The position numbers and the translations under genes are program-made. Positions 46,803-56,265 of a stretch of 64,000 nucleotides of DNA are shown in pieces. The first letter of the stretch is position 1; the number at the start of each line of letters is the position of its first letter. This DNA is from Candidatus Saganbacteria bacterium (GTDB lineage: Bacteria; Margulisbacteria; WOR-1; XYC2-FULL-46-14; XYC2-FULL-37-10), in contig JACRPL010000013.1 in assembly GCA_016223245.1 (NCBI GenBank), positions 1 through 64,000 on the forward strand, read 5' to 3'. A model generated the notes under the pieces. The model saw only the letters and a list, made by a program, of their open reading frames with translations, was not told the origin of the DNA and made no database searches.

Positions 46803-47458
46803 AGTTTGGGATCATAGTATTCCCGGGGTCAAACTGCGACCATGATATCTACCACGTCATAAAAGACGTCCTAAAACAACCTGTCGAATACATTTGGCAC
46901 ACGGAACACAACTTAAGCGGCTTTGACTGTATTGTTCTTCCGGGAGGCTTTTCTTACGGCGATTATTTGAGATGCGGAGCAATAGCTCGATTTTCAAAGG
47001 TTATGGAAGCCTTAAGACAATTCGCGGATTCGGGAAAACTTGTGGTCGGGATCTGTAACGGATTCCAAATATTATGCGAAGCCGGATTTTTGCCGGGCGC
47101 TCTGCAGCGAAATAAAGATCTAAAATTTATATGCAAACATATCCATCTTAAAGTTGAGAATAACAAAACAAAATTCACAAAAAAATATGGTAGGGGAGAG
47201 GTATTAAGAATTCCAATAGCCCATGGCGAAGGAAATTATACCTGCGATAAGCAGACCCTCGCCTCGCTAAAAAAGAACAATCAGATCGTTTTCACATATC
47301 ACGGCGAAAACCCTAACGGCAGCATGCTAAATATTGCGGGGATTTGCAATAAAAAACGCAATGTTATAGGCCTTATGCCTCATCCGGAACGCGCGTCGGA
47401 ATCGATCTTAGGGTCAACAGACGGATTAAGGTTCTTTAAATCGATCCTTTCCCGCTGA
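46799..47458 (+). CDS. purQ: FGAM synthase glutaminase subunit PurQ
   Basis: Protein of 219 residues. Class I glutaminase with [15 protein letters not shown], nucleophile Cys in [19 protein letters not shown], and the His-Glu pair in MPHPERASE. Hydrolyses glutamine for the FGAM synthase with PurS and PurL. purL is not in the window; the next gene is a GH5 lipoprotein, so the large subunit lies elsewhere. Confidence 0.96.
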   Translation: MKFGIIVFPGSNCDHDIYHVIKDVLKQPVEYIWHTEHNLSGFDCIVLPGGFSYGDYLRCGAIARFSKVMEALRQFADSGKLVVGICNGFQILCEAGFLPGALQRNKDLKFICKHIHLKVENNKTKFTKKYGRGEVLRIPIAHGEGNYTCDKQTLASLKKNNQIVFTYHGENPNGSMLNIAGICNKKRNVIGLMPHPERASESILGSTDGLRFFKSILSR

Positions 47459-47493
47459 AATTTCTCGCAAAATCTGCCGATATATAATAATAT

Positions 47494-49230
47494 ATGAAAA
47501 ATATCGGTTCTTTGTGCTCAGAACCTGAGACTGAAGTCTCGGTTCCTCGCATATCTATAAAGAAAAATGGAACCGCGAATTCATTCGCAGGTTCCATTTT
47601 CAAAATGCTATTTATTTTCATCTTATCTTTTTCAACTTTATTTATTTTGGCCGGATGCGGGGTCGACTCGAACAAATATACAATAAGATCAATAACGCTA
47701 TCGCCATCTAACGCCCAAATATTTTCAACAAAAACACAGCAATTTACATGCAAAGCCCTTTATGGTGACGGTATGCAGCGCGATTTTTTTGGCGCATCTT
47801 TTGCTGTAGATATTCCAAGTTCTGGTATAATTGATAAAAATGGGCTTTTTACAGCGTCTAATACAAACGCAACGATCGAAGCTACGATTACTGCGGCTTA
47901 TGGGAATTTAATGGCAAGCGCTGAAATTACAGTGAGCCCGGAAATTACAACAAAAGAAGCGGTTGCTTTGGTAAATACGCCGGAAGTTCCGCAAAACCTT
48001 GCCGTTTCAAATATAACCCCCTACACAGCGAAAATTACAATTAGCGGCGGCGCTGACGGCTATATCCTGTCATTTGGTTTAGATGAAGCGGCATCAAATT
48101 CCGGCCTGATCGAAGCTATGAGCAATACAATCCCATTGTCAGGCCTCCCGTCAAATTCGGAGATATTTTTCAAAGCTAAAGCTTTTAAATACGCGGATAC
48201 AGGGCGCATATACAGCAATTATTCGAATATTTCAAGCTTTGATACCGCAAATTATCCCATTAAATTCGATATTTTGGAAAACAAGATCATTGATGACAAA
48301 GGAAATACAATAATTTTCCGCGGCGTCAATATATTGGACCCTGCATGGATGGATTTGATCTATAAAAATATCGATGATAAATATTTTTCAGCGCTTGCGT
48401 CATGGAAAGTAAAAATAATTAGGGTCCCGATACATCCGGCAGCTTATAAATATTACGGCAGTACCGCATACCTTAAGATACTGGATAAAGTATTGGACCT
48501 TGCCGCATCGCATGAAATATATGCGATATTAGACTATCATTCCATAGGATTTCCGCCTGAAGGTGAATATATGGGTCTAACAGGAACAGATACGCCATGG
48601 ACAGGATCGATATATGCGTATACAATCCAAGAATTGATAGATTTCTGGAAAATCATTGCCGAACATTATAAGAACGACAATAGAGTTGTGTTTTATGAGC
48701 TTTTTAATGAGCCTACAAAGACCAATTTACCTATAACTGATTCTACCGACAATCTAATAACCGGAAGCTCATTGGATAAGATATCATGGGGCTTATGGAA
48801 AGCCCAAGCTGAAATTTTAGTTGATATTATAAGAAATATTAACGAAAATGCAAAGATCATAGTAGGGGGGATAAATTATTCTTATGACCTATCGTATGCA
48901 CTGAAAGATCCCGTAAACAGGCCAAAGATTGTCTATGGCACGCATCCATACCCGAATCAATCAATGAGCTCGGACACCGCATTTGGCAATTTAGTGTCAA
49001 AATACCCGGTTTTTGCTACCGAATTCGGCTATGCTCCGGGAGCCGCGGGCAAACATTACCAAGGTGATGATGTATACGGAACTCAAATTATCCAGTATTT
49101 AGAGGGCAAGAAAATAGGATGGACGGCTTGGAACTTTAGTACAGAATGGTTTCCGTCATTGTTATTAGACTGGGATTATAATACGACCGCGTCGGGTAGT
49201 TTGTTCAAAAATCTTCTCAAGTCGCACTAA
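47494..49230 (+). CDS. GH5 glycoside hydrolase lipoprotein
   Basis: Protein of 578 residues. A signal peptide (FKMLFIFILSFSTLFILAGC) ends in lipobox LAGC with Cys55, so it is exported and lipidated. Next come a bacterial Ig-like domain (about 60-145, ITLSPSNAQIFST), an FN3-like domain (about 160-250) and a GH5 cellulase-type barrel (from about 265; GNTIIFRGVNI). Catalytic acid Glu406 is in FYELFNEP; nucleophile Glu510 is in FATEFGYAPG. Residues 10-36 before the hydrophobic core are encoded by two family A palindromes, so the n-region is abnormally long. TATAAT at 47483-47488 ends 5 bases before ATG 47494. The ATG at 47605 would give a normal-length signal peptide. Confidence 0.85.
   Translation: MKNIGSLCSEPETEVSVPRISIKKNGTANSFAGSIFKMLFIFILSFSTLFILAGCGVDSNKYTIRSITLSPSNAQIFSTKTQQFTCKALYGDGMQRDFFGASFAVDIPSSGIIDKNGLFTASNTNATIEATITAAYGNLMASAEITVSPEITTKEAVALVNTPEVPQNLAVSNITPYTAKITISGGADGYILSFGLDEAASNSGLIEAMSNTIPLSGLPSNSEIFFKAKAFKYADTGRIYSNYSNISSFDTANYPIKFDILENKIIDDKGNTIIFRGVNILDPAWMDLIYKNIDDKYFSALASWKVKIIRVPIHPAAYKYYGSTAYLKILDKVLDLAASHEIYAILDYHSIGFPPEGEYMGLTGTDTPWTGSIYAYTIQELIDFWKIIAEHYKNDNRVVFYELFNEPTKTNLPITDSTDNLITGSSLDKISWGLWKAQAEILVDIIRNINENAKIIVGGINYSYDLSYALKDPVNRPKIVYGTHPYPNQSMSSDTAFGNLVSKYPVFATEFGYAPGAAGKHYQGDDVYGTQIIQYLEGKKIGWTAWNFSTEWFPSLLLDWDYNTTASGSLFKNLLKSH
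47521..47600. repeat. Two family A palindromes inside the GH5 signal region
   Basis: Copy 1 (47521-47545): arms GAACC-T-GAGACT and AGTCTC-GGTTC with a 2-base loop. Copy 2 (47564-47600): arms AAAATGGAACCGCGAAT and ATTCGC-A-GGTTCCATTTT with loop TC. The one-base bulge lies beside the GG/CC end in both; the cores differ in sequence yet pair. Confidence 0.85.
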
Positions 49231-49408
49231 TTCAATTTTGGCTGTTAAAAACCTCTGTGGACAAGTCATGGGTGACGCAGTTTTTGGCATAGCATAAACA
49301 AATACGAGCTATTCATCACCCACTATATACTTGACATAAGATATATTATACGACGTTGTATGGGGCACAAAAATATATGTTTTTATGGCATATTTTTGGG
49401 GGACTTAA

Positions 49409-50518
49409 CTAATCTCCGACGCCTTTTACCCTTAATCCTATCGAATAGTTCCTTGCCGAATTGAAAATATCGTCAGCCTGGAAGAAGATGTCGCTATAAT
49501 TATACATCTTATAGAAGGCTGTAGTCCTGATCTTGGGAACTGCCGGCTTTGGATTGTTGAAATCATACAGATCGCCGCTTATGATCATAGCTTTTGACGC
49601 AAAGAAATCCAACCCGCCTCCAAGGAATGTATTGATCATTCCCAGGCGCATTCCCATATCAGATGTTAATCTTCGTGATATCTGAATGTCTAGCAAGCTC
49701 AAGTTCCGAGTAGGCCCCTCTCCTATTCCGACCCTTAAAAAATCCGTCGGGCTTTGGACTATATCCAAATTACCTCTCACGCTGTTAGCAGTGGTACCAT
49801 ATTGCATATCAGCCGAAGGCTTAACATTTAATTTACCGAAAGAATCAAAAAAGTTATTGGCTGAAGCTAAGGTTCTATTGGTTTCTTGAACAGTACCTTT
49901 AACGGAAGCTTGAAAGTTTGGATCTCCGGTTATCTTCAAAATACTCGCATTTGTTTGCCTTAACTCGTTTGTGAGCCTTTCGACATCTGCCGCTACCTTA
50001 TCCGCGGTAAATACCGCGCCCTTAAACGCAGCTTGCAGGTTTGGGTCCTCAATAATGCTTCTTAATGTTAACAATATCTTTTTTGTCTCGACCAAATTTT
50101 GAGACCCGATATCAACAAAATCGACCAGGCCTGCGGTTGAGATACCGCTTAGCGCCTTTCCTTCTTTATACGCGGCTTCAGCCGTCCCTGGCCTGATCTC
50201 CAAATATTTAAGGCCTACAATGCCGTCGAACCCTATCCTTAATGTCGAGTTTTCAGGGACAATAAGCCCTTTTTTGATTATCGTATGGATCTTAATATCT
50301 TGAGGCCCAGGGTCTATTTTCATTACCTTCCCGACAGTAAACCCCCTATACCTGACCTCGGACCCGATCGTTAGCCCTTCAATGTTTGGGAAAGACCCCA
50401 TTAATTCGGTACCTTCCCTTATTAAGAACAGGTTGCTTTTCCAAGAGATAGCAAGTCCCAGCGCGATAAATACAACCATTGTAAAGATCCCGACCTTTGC
50501 AGCTGCGGATAATTTCAT
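49409..50518 (-). CDS. mlaD: MCE-domain protein MlaD-like, with beta-rich tail
   Basis: Protein of 369 residues. One N-terminal membrane anchor (about 7-25) precedes the MCE domain (about 38-115; GSEVRYRGFTVGKV, GFDGIVGLKYLEI). A helical region (120-210) and a C-terminal ~150-residue beta-rich part follow (MRLGMINTFLGGGLDFFASKAMIISGDLYDF, IFFQADDIFNSARNYSIGLRV). It binds lipid in the periplasm with the ABC subunits MlaF and MlaE encoded just upstream. The beta tail is a known trait of some MCE proteins and could contact the outer membrane; that is inferred. A 178-base gap beyond the stop shows no gene. Confidence 0.9.
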   Translation of the reverse strand: MKLSAAAKVGIFTMVVFIALGLAISWKSNLFLIREGTELMGSFPNIEGLTIGSEVRYRGFTVGKVMKIDPGPQDIKIHTIIKKGLIVPENSTLRIGFDGIVGLKYLEIRPGTAEAAYKEGKALSGISTAGLVDFVDIGSQNLVETKKILLTLRSIIEDPNLQAAFKGAVFTADKVAADVERLTNELRQTNASILKITGDPNFQASVKGTVQETNRTLASANNFFDSFGKLNVKPSADMQYGTTANSVRGNLDIVQSPTDFLRVGIGEGPTRNLSLLDIQISRRLTSDMGMRLGMINTFLGGGLDFFASKAMIISGDLYDFNNPKPAVPKIRTTAFYKMYNYSDIFFQADDIFNSARNYSIGLRVKGVGD

Positions 50519-50533
50519 ACTAAAGCATCTCCT

Positions 50534-51271
50534 TTATTTTGTGCTTTCAAGCCCGGCATTGATAAAATCATATATTATCTTGTTTGTTGATCTTTTTGTT
50601 TCAGAAACTGTCCCGCTCTCGATGAATTTTCCTTTATGCAGCATTATTATCCTGGATGCTGTCCTAAAAATAGTGCTTAATTGATGGGTTACGACAATCG
50701 ATGTAACCTTTAATCCTCTTCCCAATTCAATAATTAGGTTTTCTATATTCGTTGAAGTTATGGGGTCAAGGCCAGTTGTCGGCTCGTCGTATAATATAAT
50801 TTTTGGGTCAAAAGCGAGTGCGCGCGCGATGCTTACCCTTTTTTGCATGCCGCCAGACAGTTCGGACGGCATCAGGTCCTCTTTGCCGGCAAGATCGACA
50901 AGCTTTAACTTTTTTGAAACGATAGCGCTTATTTCCCTTTCGGATAAATTGGCATGTTCGCGCAGCGGAAAAGCGATGTTTTCACCTACTGTCATCGAGT
51001 CAAAAAGAGCGGAAGACTGGAAAACCATCCCGATCTTTTGCCTTAGCTTCAACAAGCCTTCTTCGGATAATCTATTTATGTCCTGCCCATCAATGAAAAT
51101 ACTTCCCGATGTAGCATCTTCAAGCCTCAAGATGAGCCGCAACAGGGTGCTTTTTCCGCAGCCAGACGGCCCAATTATGGCTAACGTTTCGCCTTCGGGG
51201 ATAACGATCGAAACATCGTCCAAAACCGTAAGCGCACCATATTTTTTTGTTAAGCTCAATATCTTTATCAT
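50534..51271 (-). CDS. mlaF: MlaF-like ABC transporter ATPase
   Basis: Protein of 245 residues. Walker A GPSGCGKSTLLRL, Q loop GMVFQSSALFDSMTVGENIAFPLRE, signature LSGGMQKRVSIARALAFDPKIILYDEPTTGLDP and H loop VVTHQ. The SGGM signature is typical of MlaF. It drives lipid movement with MlaE and MlaD. It overlaps the mlaE stop by 4 bases and precedes mlaD by 15. Confidence 0.93.
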   Translation of the reverse strand: MIKILSLTKKYGALTVLDDVSIVIPEGETLAIIGPSGCGKSTLLRLILRLEDATSGSIFIDGQDINRLSEEGLLKLRQKIGMVFQSSALFDSMTVGENIAFPLREHANLSEREISAIVSKKLKLVDLAGKEDLMPSELSGGMQKRVSIARALAFDPKIILYDEPTTGLDPITSTNIENLIIELGRGLKVTSIVVTHQLSTIFRTASRIIMLHKGKFIESGTVSETKRSTNKIIYDFINAGLESTK

Positions 51272-52047
51272 TTAAATAACAGTACCGACAAAAAATAATT
51301 AACGACGAACAATGCGATGAGACATGAAACCACAGATGATGTCGTAGCTTCCCCCACTCCTTTCGCCCCACCTTTTGTTTTAAGTCCCCTGTAGCACGCG
51401 ATTATCGAAATGATAATACCGAAAATTAATGATTTGAAGACGCCGCCGTAAATATCGCTCGTTTTTATGAACTGCTGAGCAGAATTGATATAATCGACAG
51501 AATTGATCTTTATCAAATAAACTGCGACCAGATATCCGCCCAAAAAGCAAAAGATATCGGCAAGCACCGTAAGCAACGGGAGCATGAACGTGCAAGCAAG
51601 CATTCTCGGCCCAACAAGATATTTTACAGGATTACTGCCGGCCGCTTTTAGGGCATCTATCTGTTCAGTTACGTTCATCGTGCCGATCTCGGCTGTAATT
51701 GCGGCTGCAACCCTAGACGCTATAACGATCCCCGTTAATGCCGGGGCAAGCTCGCGAGTAACAGCTATCCCCATGACGCCGCCTATATATTTGCTCGCGC
51801 CAAATCGTACGAATTCGGTCCCGATCTGCACAGCAAAGACCATGCCTACAAAAAATGCGGAAGTTGCAGCTATCGGCAGGGAATTGATGCCAACTTTGAC
51901 CATCTGATCGAAAACCAATTCCGGCCTAACTTTCCCGGAAATTAAGCTTTTTAGGGTATCAATGAATAATTGCGTGGAATGCCCGAATTCCTCGATGATC
52001 TCGATAGATTTATTCCCCAAGTTTTCGATGAATCTGTTATTTTCCAT
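51268..52047 (-). CDS. mlaE: MlaE-like ABC transporter permease
   Basis: Protein of 259 residues with five membrane segments. Conserved MlaE block: GITREL-like AVTRELAPALTGIVIASRVAAAITAEIGTMNVTEQIDALKAAGSNPVKYLVGPR. Permease of the lipid ABC transporter with MlaF and MlaD. Its start overlaps the nnrD stop by 11 bases, so transcription runs from acpS/nnrD into the mla genes. Confidence 0.93.
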   Translation of the reverse strand: MENNRFIENLGNKSIEIIEEFGHSTQLFIDTLKSLISGKVRPELVFDQMVKVGINSLPIAATSAFFVGMVFAVQIGTEFVRFGASKYIGGVMGIAVTRELAPALTGIVIASRVAAAITAEIGTMNVTEQIDALKAAGSNPVKYLVGPRMLACTFMLPLLTVLADIFCFLGGYLVAVYLIKINSVDYINSAQQFIKTSDIYGGVFKSLIFGIIISIIACYRGLKTKGGAKGVGEATTSSVVSCLIALFVVNYFLSVLLFK

Positions 52048-52858
52048 TATACGCCCTTATTGCATACGGGATATTTTCAATAATATCCGATGCTATCATC
52101 CCATACTCGCCTTTATCTTTTTTGGACAAGTCTCCGGCTATCCCATGAATATTTACCGCAAGGCATACCGCATCAAAGATCGGCAATCCCTGCCCAACAA
52201 AAGATGCGATGATCCCGGTCAATACATCCCCGGATCCGGCGGTCGCCATCCCGGGGTTCCCTGTCTTATTTACATATTCGAGCCCGAACGGGCTTGCGAC
52301 AACCGTATTATATCCCTTTAAAACAATAATTGCGTTCCATTTTTTTGAAAATTCTTTAGCGATCTTCAGGCGATTTTTCTGTATATAGTCAATTGATAAA
52401 TTCGCAAGCCTAGCCATCTCTCCCGGGTGTGGCGTAATAATTATTTGTAAATTAGTTTTTTCCAGATCATCGCCGTTTAACACATTAAGAGCATCGGCAT
52501 CTATTATTAATGGGCAATTTGAAGTTTTCAACAATTTGAGAACTAGATCCTTTATGTTTTCACTTTGCGAAAGGCCTGGGCCACAAGCAATACAATCGTA
52601 TTTAATATCCGACATCTCGTAATAATTTTTTATGATAACTTCTGGTGTTGCCAGATTCGCGATATCTTTTAAACTTGAAGGAACTGCCCAGTAAACAAGC
52701 CCCGCCCCAGCCCTTAATGCCGCGCGCGATGCCAAGACCCCTGCCCCAAGCATCCCAGATGATCCGGCAACGATAAGGACGCGGCCATAATCGCCTTTAT
52801 TCGTATCATTTTTTCTTTTCGGTAATTTATTTTTCAACATATACGGTGGCCACGGCAT
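52037..52858 (-). CDS. nnrD: ADP-dependent NAD(P)H-hydrate dehydratase
   Basis: Protein of about 273 residues. It starts near LPKRKNDTNKGDYGRVLIVAGSSGMLGAGVLASRAALRAG, with the ATP/ADP-binding GATP-like AGSGDVLTGIIASFVGQG and NVNG-type GPGLSQ. It repairs hydrated NAD(P)H. The epimerase (NnrE) half found in many fused proteins is absent. ATG 52858 (used here) and 52840 are both possible and overlap acpS by 32 or 14 bases; a longer frame to 52942 is unlikely. Confidence 0.9.
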   Translation of the reverse strand: MPWPPYMLKNKLPKRKNDTNKGDYGRVLIVAGSSGMLGAGVLASRAALRAGAGLVYWAVPSSLKDIANLATPEVIIKNYYEMSDIKYDCIACGPGLSQSENIKDLVLKLLKTSNCPLIIDADALNVLNGDDLEKTNLQIIITPHPGEMARLANLSIDYIQKNRLKIAKEFSKKWNAIIVLKGYNTVVASPFGLEYVNKTGNPGMATAGSGDVLTGIIASFVGQGLPIFDAVCLAVNIHGIAGDLSKKDKGEYGMIASDIIENIPYAIRAYNGK

Positions 52859-53201
52859 AATCCCTGCTATGCGAAAGGCTGACATGGACTTTTTTAGCAA
52901 TTTTTCTCTTGAGATATATTTGAGGTTTCCCAAGCAGGTCATTTACAACTTCAATATCCGTCCATGCCGCTCCGTTCTTATCCTTTCCGATCCCTCTGAT
53001 CCCTGTTCCTATCGCTTTAGAGAACGCTTCTTTAGCGGCAAATCTGGCGGCAAGCTCGGGTATTTTGAAGCCTTTCTTTAATGTGCAGTAAACGATTTCG
53101 CGATCAGTATATATTTTTTTTAGAAAAGAATCTCCATATCTCTCAACGGAGGAACTGATACGGTCAATTTCAATTATGTCGACGCCAATTCCTTTTATCA
53201 T
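52827..53201 (-). CDS. acpS: Holo-acyl-carrier-protein synthase
   Basis: Protein of 124 residues from ATG 53201, overlapping the ilvE stop by one base. Motifs: GIGVDIIEIDRI (Mg-binding Asp), AARFAAKEAFSKAIGTGIRG and VSLSHSRDYAVATV. Transfers phosphopantetheine to acyl carrier protein. Confidence 0.95.
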   Translation of the reverse strand: MIKGIGVDIIEIDRISSSVERYGDSFLKKIYTDREIVYCTLKKGFKIPELAARFAAKEAFSKAIGTGIRGIGKDKNGAAWTDIEVVNDLLGKPQIYLKRKIAKKVHVSLSHSRDYAVATVYVEK

Positions 53202-54115
53202 TAATAGACAGGTGTCACCCAACTTGAATATTTAGGATCGTCGCCGCGAGCCGCGCGAAAATAAATTTCTTGCAGCTTCTTTGTTAAATTCCCTATTTTC
53301 CCGTCTTTTATTGTCTTATCGTCGACTTGGATGATAGAAGATATTTGGGCACCGGTCCCGCAAAAGAATAGCTCATCGGCGGAATATAATTCATCTTGTT
53401 TGATCTGCCGTTCAACCGTTTCGATGCCAAGTTCTTTTGAAGCAAGTTCCATCACGGCAGCTCGAGTTATGCCCGGAAGAATTGTTTCGGAAAGCGGCGG
53501 CGTTATCAGCTTGCCGTTCTTGGCTACGAACAAATTTTCCCCCGATCCTTCGGCGACTGTTCTTTCGTGCGATAGAAGGATCGCTTCGTCAAAACCTTTT
53601 TCTAAAGCTTCCGCTTTTGCAAGGGAAGAATTAAAATATGCGCCGGTGATCTTCGCTCCTTGAGGCGCCGATCTCTCCGAGATCCTATACCAAGAAGAGA
53701 CGCAAACTCTTATTCCCTTTGTAATATCAAGATATGCGCCAAATGGGGCCAAGAACATGCAGAAATCATCTTCGATCCCTAAAAGGCCCAGTCCAATTTT
53801 TTCCTGGGATTTATAATAGATCGGTCTTATATAGATATCTTCTTTATATCTGTTCTTTTTTGTAAGTTCAACGGTAATATCCACCAATTCATCGATCGAA
53901 TATTTTGTGGCGGTCTTTAGAGCGAGAGCCGAAGATCTTTGAAGGCGCTCAAAGTGTTCTTTAAGCTTCAAGATATACATCTGGTTTTTGTCGGCATTCC
54001 AATATGCTCGTATGCCTTCGAAAACTCCTGTACCATAATTGAAAGCATGAGTCATTATTCCGATCTTTGCATCGGAAAACGGGACTATTTTCCCTTTAAA
54101 AAAAGCGTATTTCAT
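53201..54115 (-). CDS. ilvE: Branched-chain amino acid aminotransferase
   Basis: Protein of 304 residues, fold-type IV PLP enzyme. It begins KYAFFKGKIVPFSDAKIGIMTHAFNYGTGVFEGIRAY, has the PLP Lys in GAKITGAYFNSSLAKAEAL and the Glu region TVAEGSGENLFVAKNGKLITPP, and ends with ELFFCGTGAQISSI. Final step of valine/leucine/isoleucine synthesis. It starts 2 bases after hicA. Confidence 0.95.
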   Translation of the reverse strand: MKYAFFKGKIVPFSDAKIGIMTHAFNYGTGVFEGIRAYWNADKNQMYILKLKEHFERLQRSSALALKTATKYSIDELVDITVELTKKNRYKEDIYIRPIYYKSQEKIGLGLLGIEDDFCMFLAPFGAYLDITKGIRVCVSSWYRISERSAPQGAKITGAYFNSSLAKAEALEKGFDEAILLSHERTVAEGSGENLFVAKNGKLITPPLSETILPGITRAAVMELASKELGIETVERQIKQDELYSADELFFCGTGAQISSIIQVDDKTIKDGKIGNLTKKLQEIYFRAARGDDPKYSSWVTPVY

Positions 54116-54117
54116 GA

Positions 54118-54303
54118 TTATGGTTTGGGGACTTCCAAATCCTTGCAGATTTTCTTGGCTAAGAATTCATGAATTTCATTGTGCCGGGGAATAGTTGATG
54201 TTTTGCGGTTGGATGAATTGAAATAAACTGTATGTCGGGATCCCTCTCGAAGGAAACGGCAACCGTTAAGGGTTAGATGTTCTATTAAATCCCTTCTTTT
54301 CAT
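54118..54303 (-). CDS. hicA: HicA-family mRNA interferase toxin
   Basis: Protein of 61 residues with the double-stranded-RNA-binding-like fold: RRDLIEHLTLNGCRFLREGSRHTVYFNSS, the catalytic His in SRHTVY, and TIPRHNEIHEFLAKKICKDLEV. Degrades mRNA; neutralised by HicB. Its start overlaps the hicB stop by one base. Downstream ilvE begins after 2 bases. Confidence 0.92.
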   Translation of the reverse strand: MKRRDLIEHLTLNGCRFLREGSRHTVYFNSSNRKTSTIPRHNEIHEFLAKKICKDLEVPKP

Positions 54304-54524
54304 TAAACATTAACTCCGATTTCCTCTTTTACCACTTTCTTTCCTACAATATCTCTTTCCGCAAGTTCACGATTTGATTCTAAAATAAGTGCAATTGCTT
54401 CTTTTAAATTTTCCCTGGCGTCATCCAATGTTTTACCCTGGGTATTGGCTCCAGGCAGTTCTTCCACATATCCGAGAAACCAATCTTCCGTTGTTTCAAA
54501 AACCGCCGTAAAATTATTTATCAT
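54303..54524 (-). CDS. hicB: HicB-family antitoxin
   Basis: Protein of 73 residues: FTAVFETTEDWFLGYVEELPGANTQGKTLDDARENLKEAIALILESNRE is the HicB N-terminal domain. No separate DNA-binding tail is present. Encoded first, with the toxin following, the reversed order of many hicAB modules. An AGGCGGTG ribosome site precedes the ATG. Confidence 0.92.
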   Translation of the reverse strand: MINNFTAVFETTEDWFLGYVEELPGANTQGKTLDDARENLKEAIALILESNRELAERDIVGKKVVKEEIGVNV

Positions 54525-54615
54525 TATTACACCGCCTTAATGCGCCCTAATTCTATCATAAAAACATTTCTGTGAAAAGGTGAGATTTTCGAGGAGGGGG
54601 CTGAAGCCGATTGAT

Positions 54616-56214
54616 CTACATCCTCTCCGGAGCCGAAACTTTTAATAATTCTAACACATTGCGAAGTACTATTCGAGTGGCAGAAACAAGGGTAAGCCTA
54701 GAATACGAAAGCTTTCTATCTTCGGTTATCACTCTGCATTGATGATAAAAATTATGGAAGTTTTGCGCAAGATTTTTCGAATATTCGATCAATATATGAG
54801 GCTCGCGACGCTTTGCCGCAGCCAGGATCTCGTCCGGATAATCAAGCAGCTTCCTCATGAGTTTTCTTTCGGATCCGTGCGTTAGCTTCGATAGATTTGG
54901 AGCGCATTCATAAAAAGTTTTTTTATCATTGAATTCTTTTATTATGCTTGAGATCCTCGCATGGGCATATTGGACGTAATATACGGGATTGTCAGAGGCT
55001 TGCGCTTTTGCAAGTTCGAGATCAAAATTCAAATGCGAGTTGACCGATGTCATGGTCATAAAAAATCTTGTAGCATCACGCCCGACTTCGTCGACTACTT
55101 CATTTAAAGTCACCATGTCCCCGGTTCTCTTCGACATTCTGACAGGCTCTTTCCCGCGAAAGAGGGAAACAAGCTGTCCGATTATCACTTCGAATTTCGA
55201 TACCTGTAGGCCAAGGGATTGGATCGCCGCTTTCAAACGAGGAATGTAGCCGTGGTGGTCCGCGCCCCATACATCTATCATATAGTCAAAACCTCTTTCA
55301 TATTTGTCGGCATGATACGCAATATCGGCCGCAAAATATGTTGTTTCGCCATTCGCCCTGATCAAAACACGATTCTTATCATCGCCCAGCTCTTGGGATT
55401 TAAACCACAAGGCACCCTCTTCCTCAAAAGTCACACCATGCATTTTCAATTTCAAAATAGCATCTTTTACTTTATTGTTCTTATGGAGTGTTTCTTCGGA
55501 GAAGAATCGATCGAATTTGACACCAAGCTTCTCGAGTGATGCCTTCTGTTCATTAAGCATTATCTTTAATATTATTCTTCTGATGTCCTGCTTGCCCGCC
55601 GAAGCCGAGGCTATGGCGGGATCTTCTAATATCCTGTTTACATAATCTCCGCCATACCCACCCTCGGGGATCTCTGTACCATTGATACGCGCCTTGACCG
55701 ATAGCTCCAGCTTATCTATTTGGTTGCCGACATCGTTCACATAAAATTCGCGCTCAACTGTATACCCGATAGCTTCTAGAAGGCTAGCAATATCGTCTCC
55801 GATCACCGCCCACCTGCCATGACCCACATGCAAAGGGCCGGTAGGATTGGCCGACACAAATTCTACAAGCACTTTTTGGTTCTGGCCAAAATTGGATCGT
55901 CCATATTGATGGTCTTTATCAATTATTTCAAATAGAATATCTTGCAGGAACTTTATGTTTAATTTGAAATTTATAAACCCGTTCCTGGCCGCTTCAACTT
56001 TTTCAAAGGTATTATTGGTAGATAGATCAGCGGCGATAAAAGACGCGATCTCAAAGATCGGTTTGTTGACAATGGGCGCCAACTTTAGCACTATATTTGT
56101 CGCAAAATCTCCGTAGCGTTCTTGAGGGATCGAAATGTCTACTTCGGGCAAAAGAGAGGGAGAAACAAGCTTTGATGCCGAATCTTTGACTAATTTAGCT
56201 AGTTTCTCCCTCAT
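54616..56214 (-). CDS. argS: Arginyl-tRNA synthetase
   Basis: Protein of 532 residues. HIGH motif SANPTGPLHVGHGRW (about 110-124), KMSKS-equivalent EPVRMSKRTGDMVTL, and the DALR anticodon-binding domain at the end. Start ATG 56214 follows AAAGGA. The 91 bases after the stop (54525-54615) separate it from hicB and show no gene. Confidence 0.97.
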   Translation of the reverse strand: MREKLAKLVKDSASKLVSPSLLPEVDISIPQERYGDFATNIVLKLAPIVNKPIFEIASFIAADLSTNNTFEKVEAARNGFINFKLNIKFLQDILFEIIDKDHQYGRSNFGQNQKVLVEFVSANPTGPLHVGHGRWAVIGDDIASLLEAIGYTVEREFYVNDVGNQIDKLELSVKARINGTEIPEGGYGGDYVNRILEDPAIASASAGKQDIRRIILKIMLNEQKASLEKLGVKFDRFFSEETLHKNNKVKDAILKLKMHGVTFEEEGALWFKSQELGDDKNRVLIRANGETTYFAADIAYHADKYERGFDYMIDVWGADHHGYIPRLKAAIQSLGLQVSKFEVIIGQLVSLFRGKEPVRMSKRTGDMVTLNEVVDEVGRDATRFFMTMTSVNSHLNFDLELAKAQASDNPVYYVQYAHARISSIIKEFNDKKTFYECAPNLSKLTHGSERKLMRKLLDYPDEILAAAKRREPHILIEYSKNLAQNFHNFYHQCRVITEDRKLSYSRLTLVSATRIVLRNVLELLKVSAPERM

Positions 56215-56238
56215 AATATTGAATATCCTTTCTTCGTA

Positions 56239-56265
56239 TTAACCGCGAATTCATTCGCAGGTTAA
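56239..56265. repeat. Family A palindrome at the end of ytxH
   Basis: Arms TTAACCGCGAAT (56239-56250) and ATTCGC-A-GGTTAA (56253-56265) with loop TC. The flanking bases pair further. The core is identical to that at 47575-47588. The minus-strand stop codon of the small ytxH gene (56262-56264) lies inside the right arm. Confidence 0.85.

Noticed and set aside
49321-49340. TTGACA near 49332 as a promoter
   Set aside because: No -10 box lies at a suitable distance and no plus-strand gene follows; it would read antisense into mlaD.
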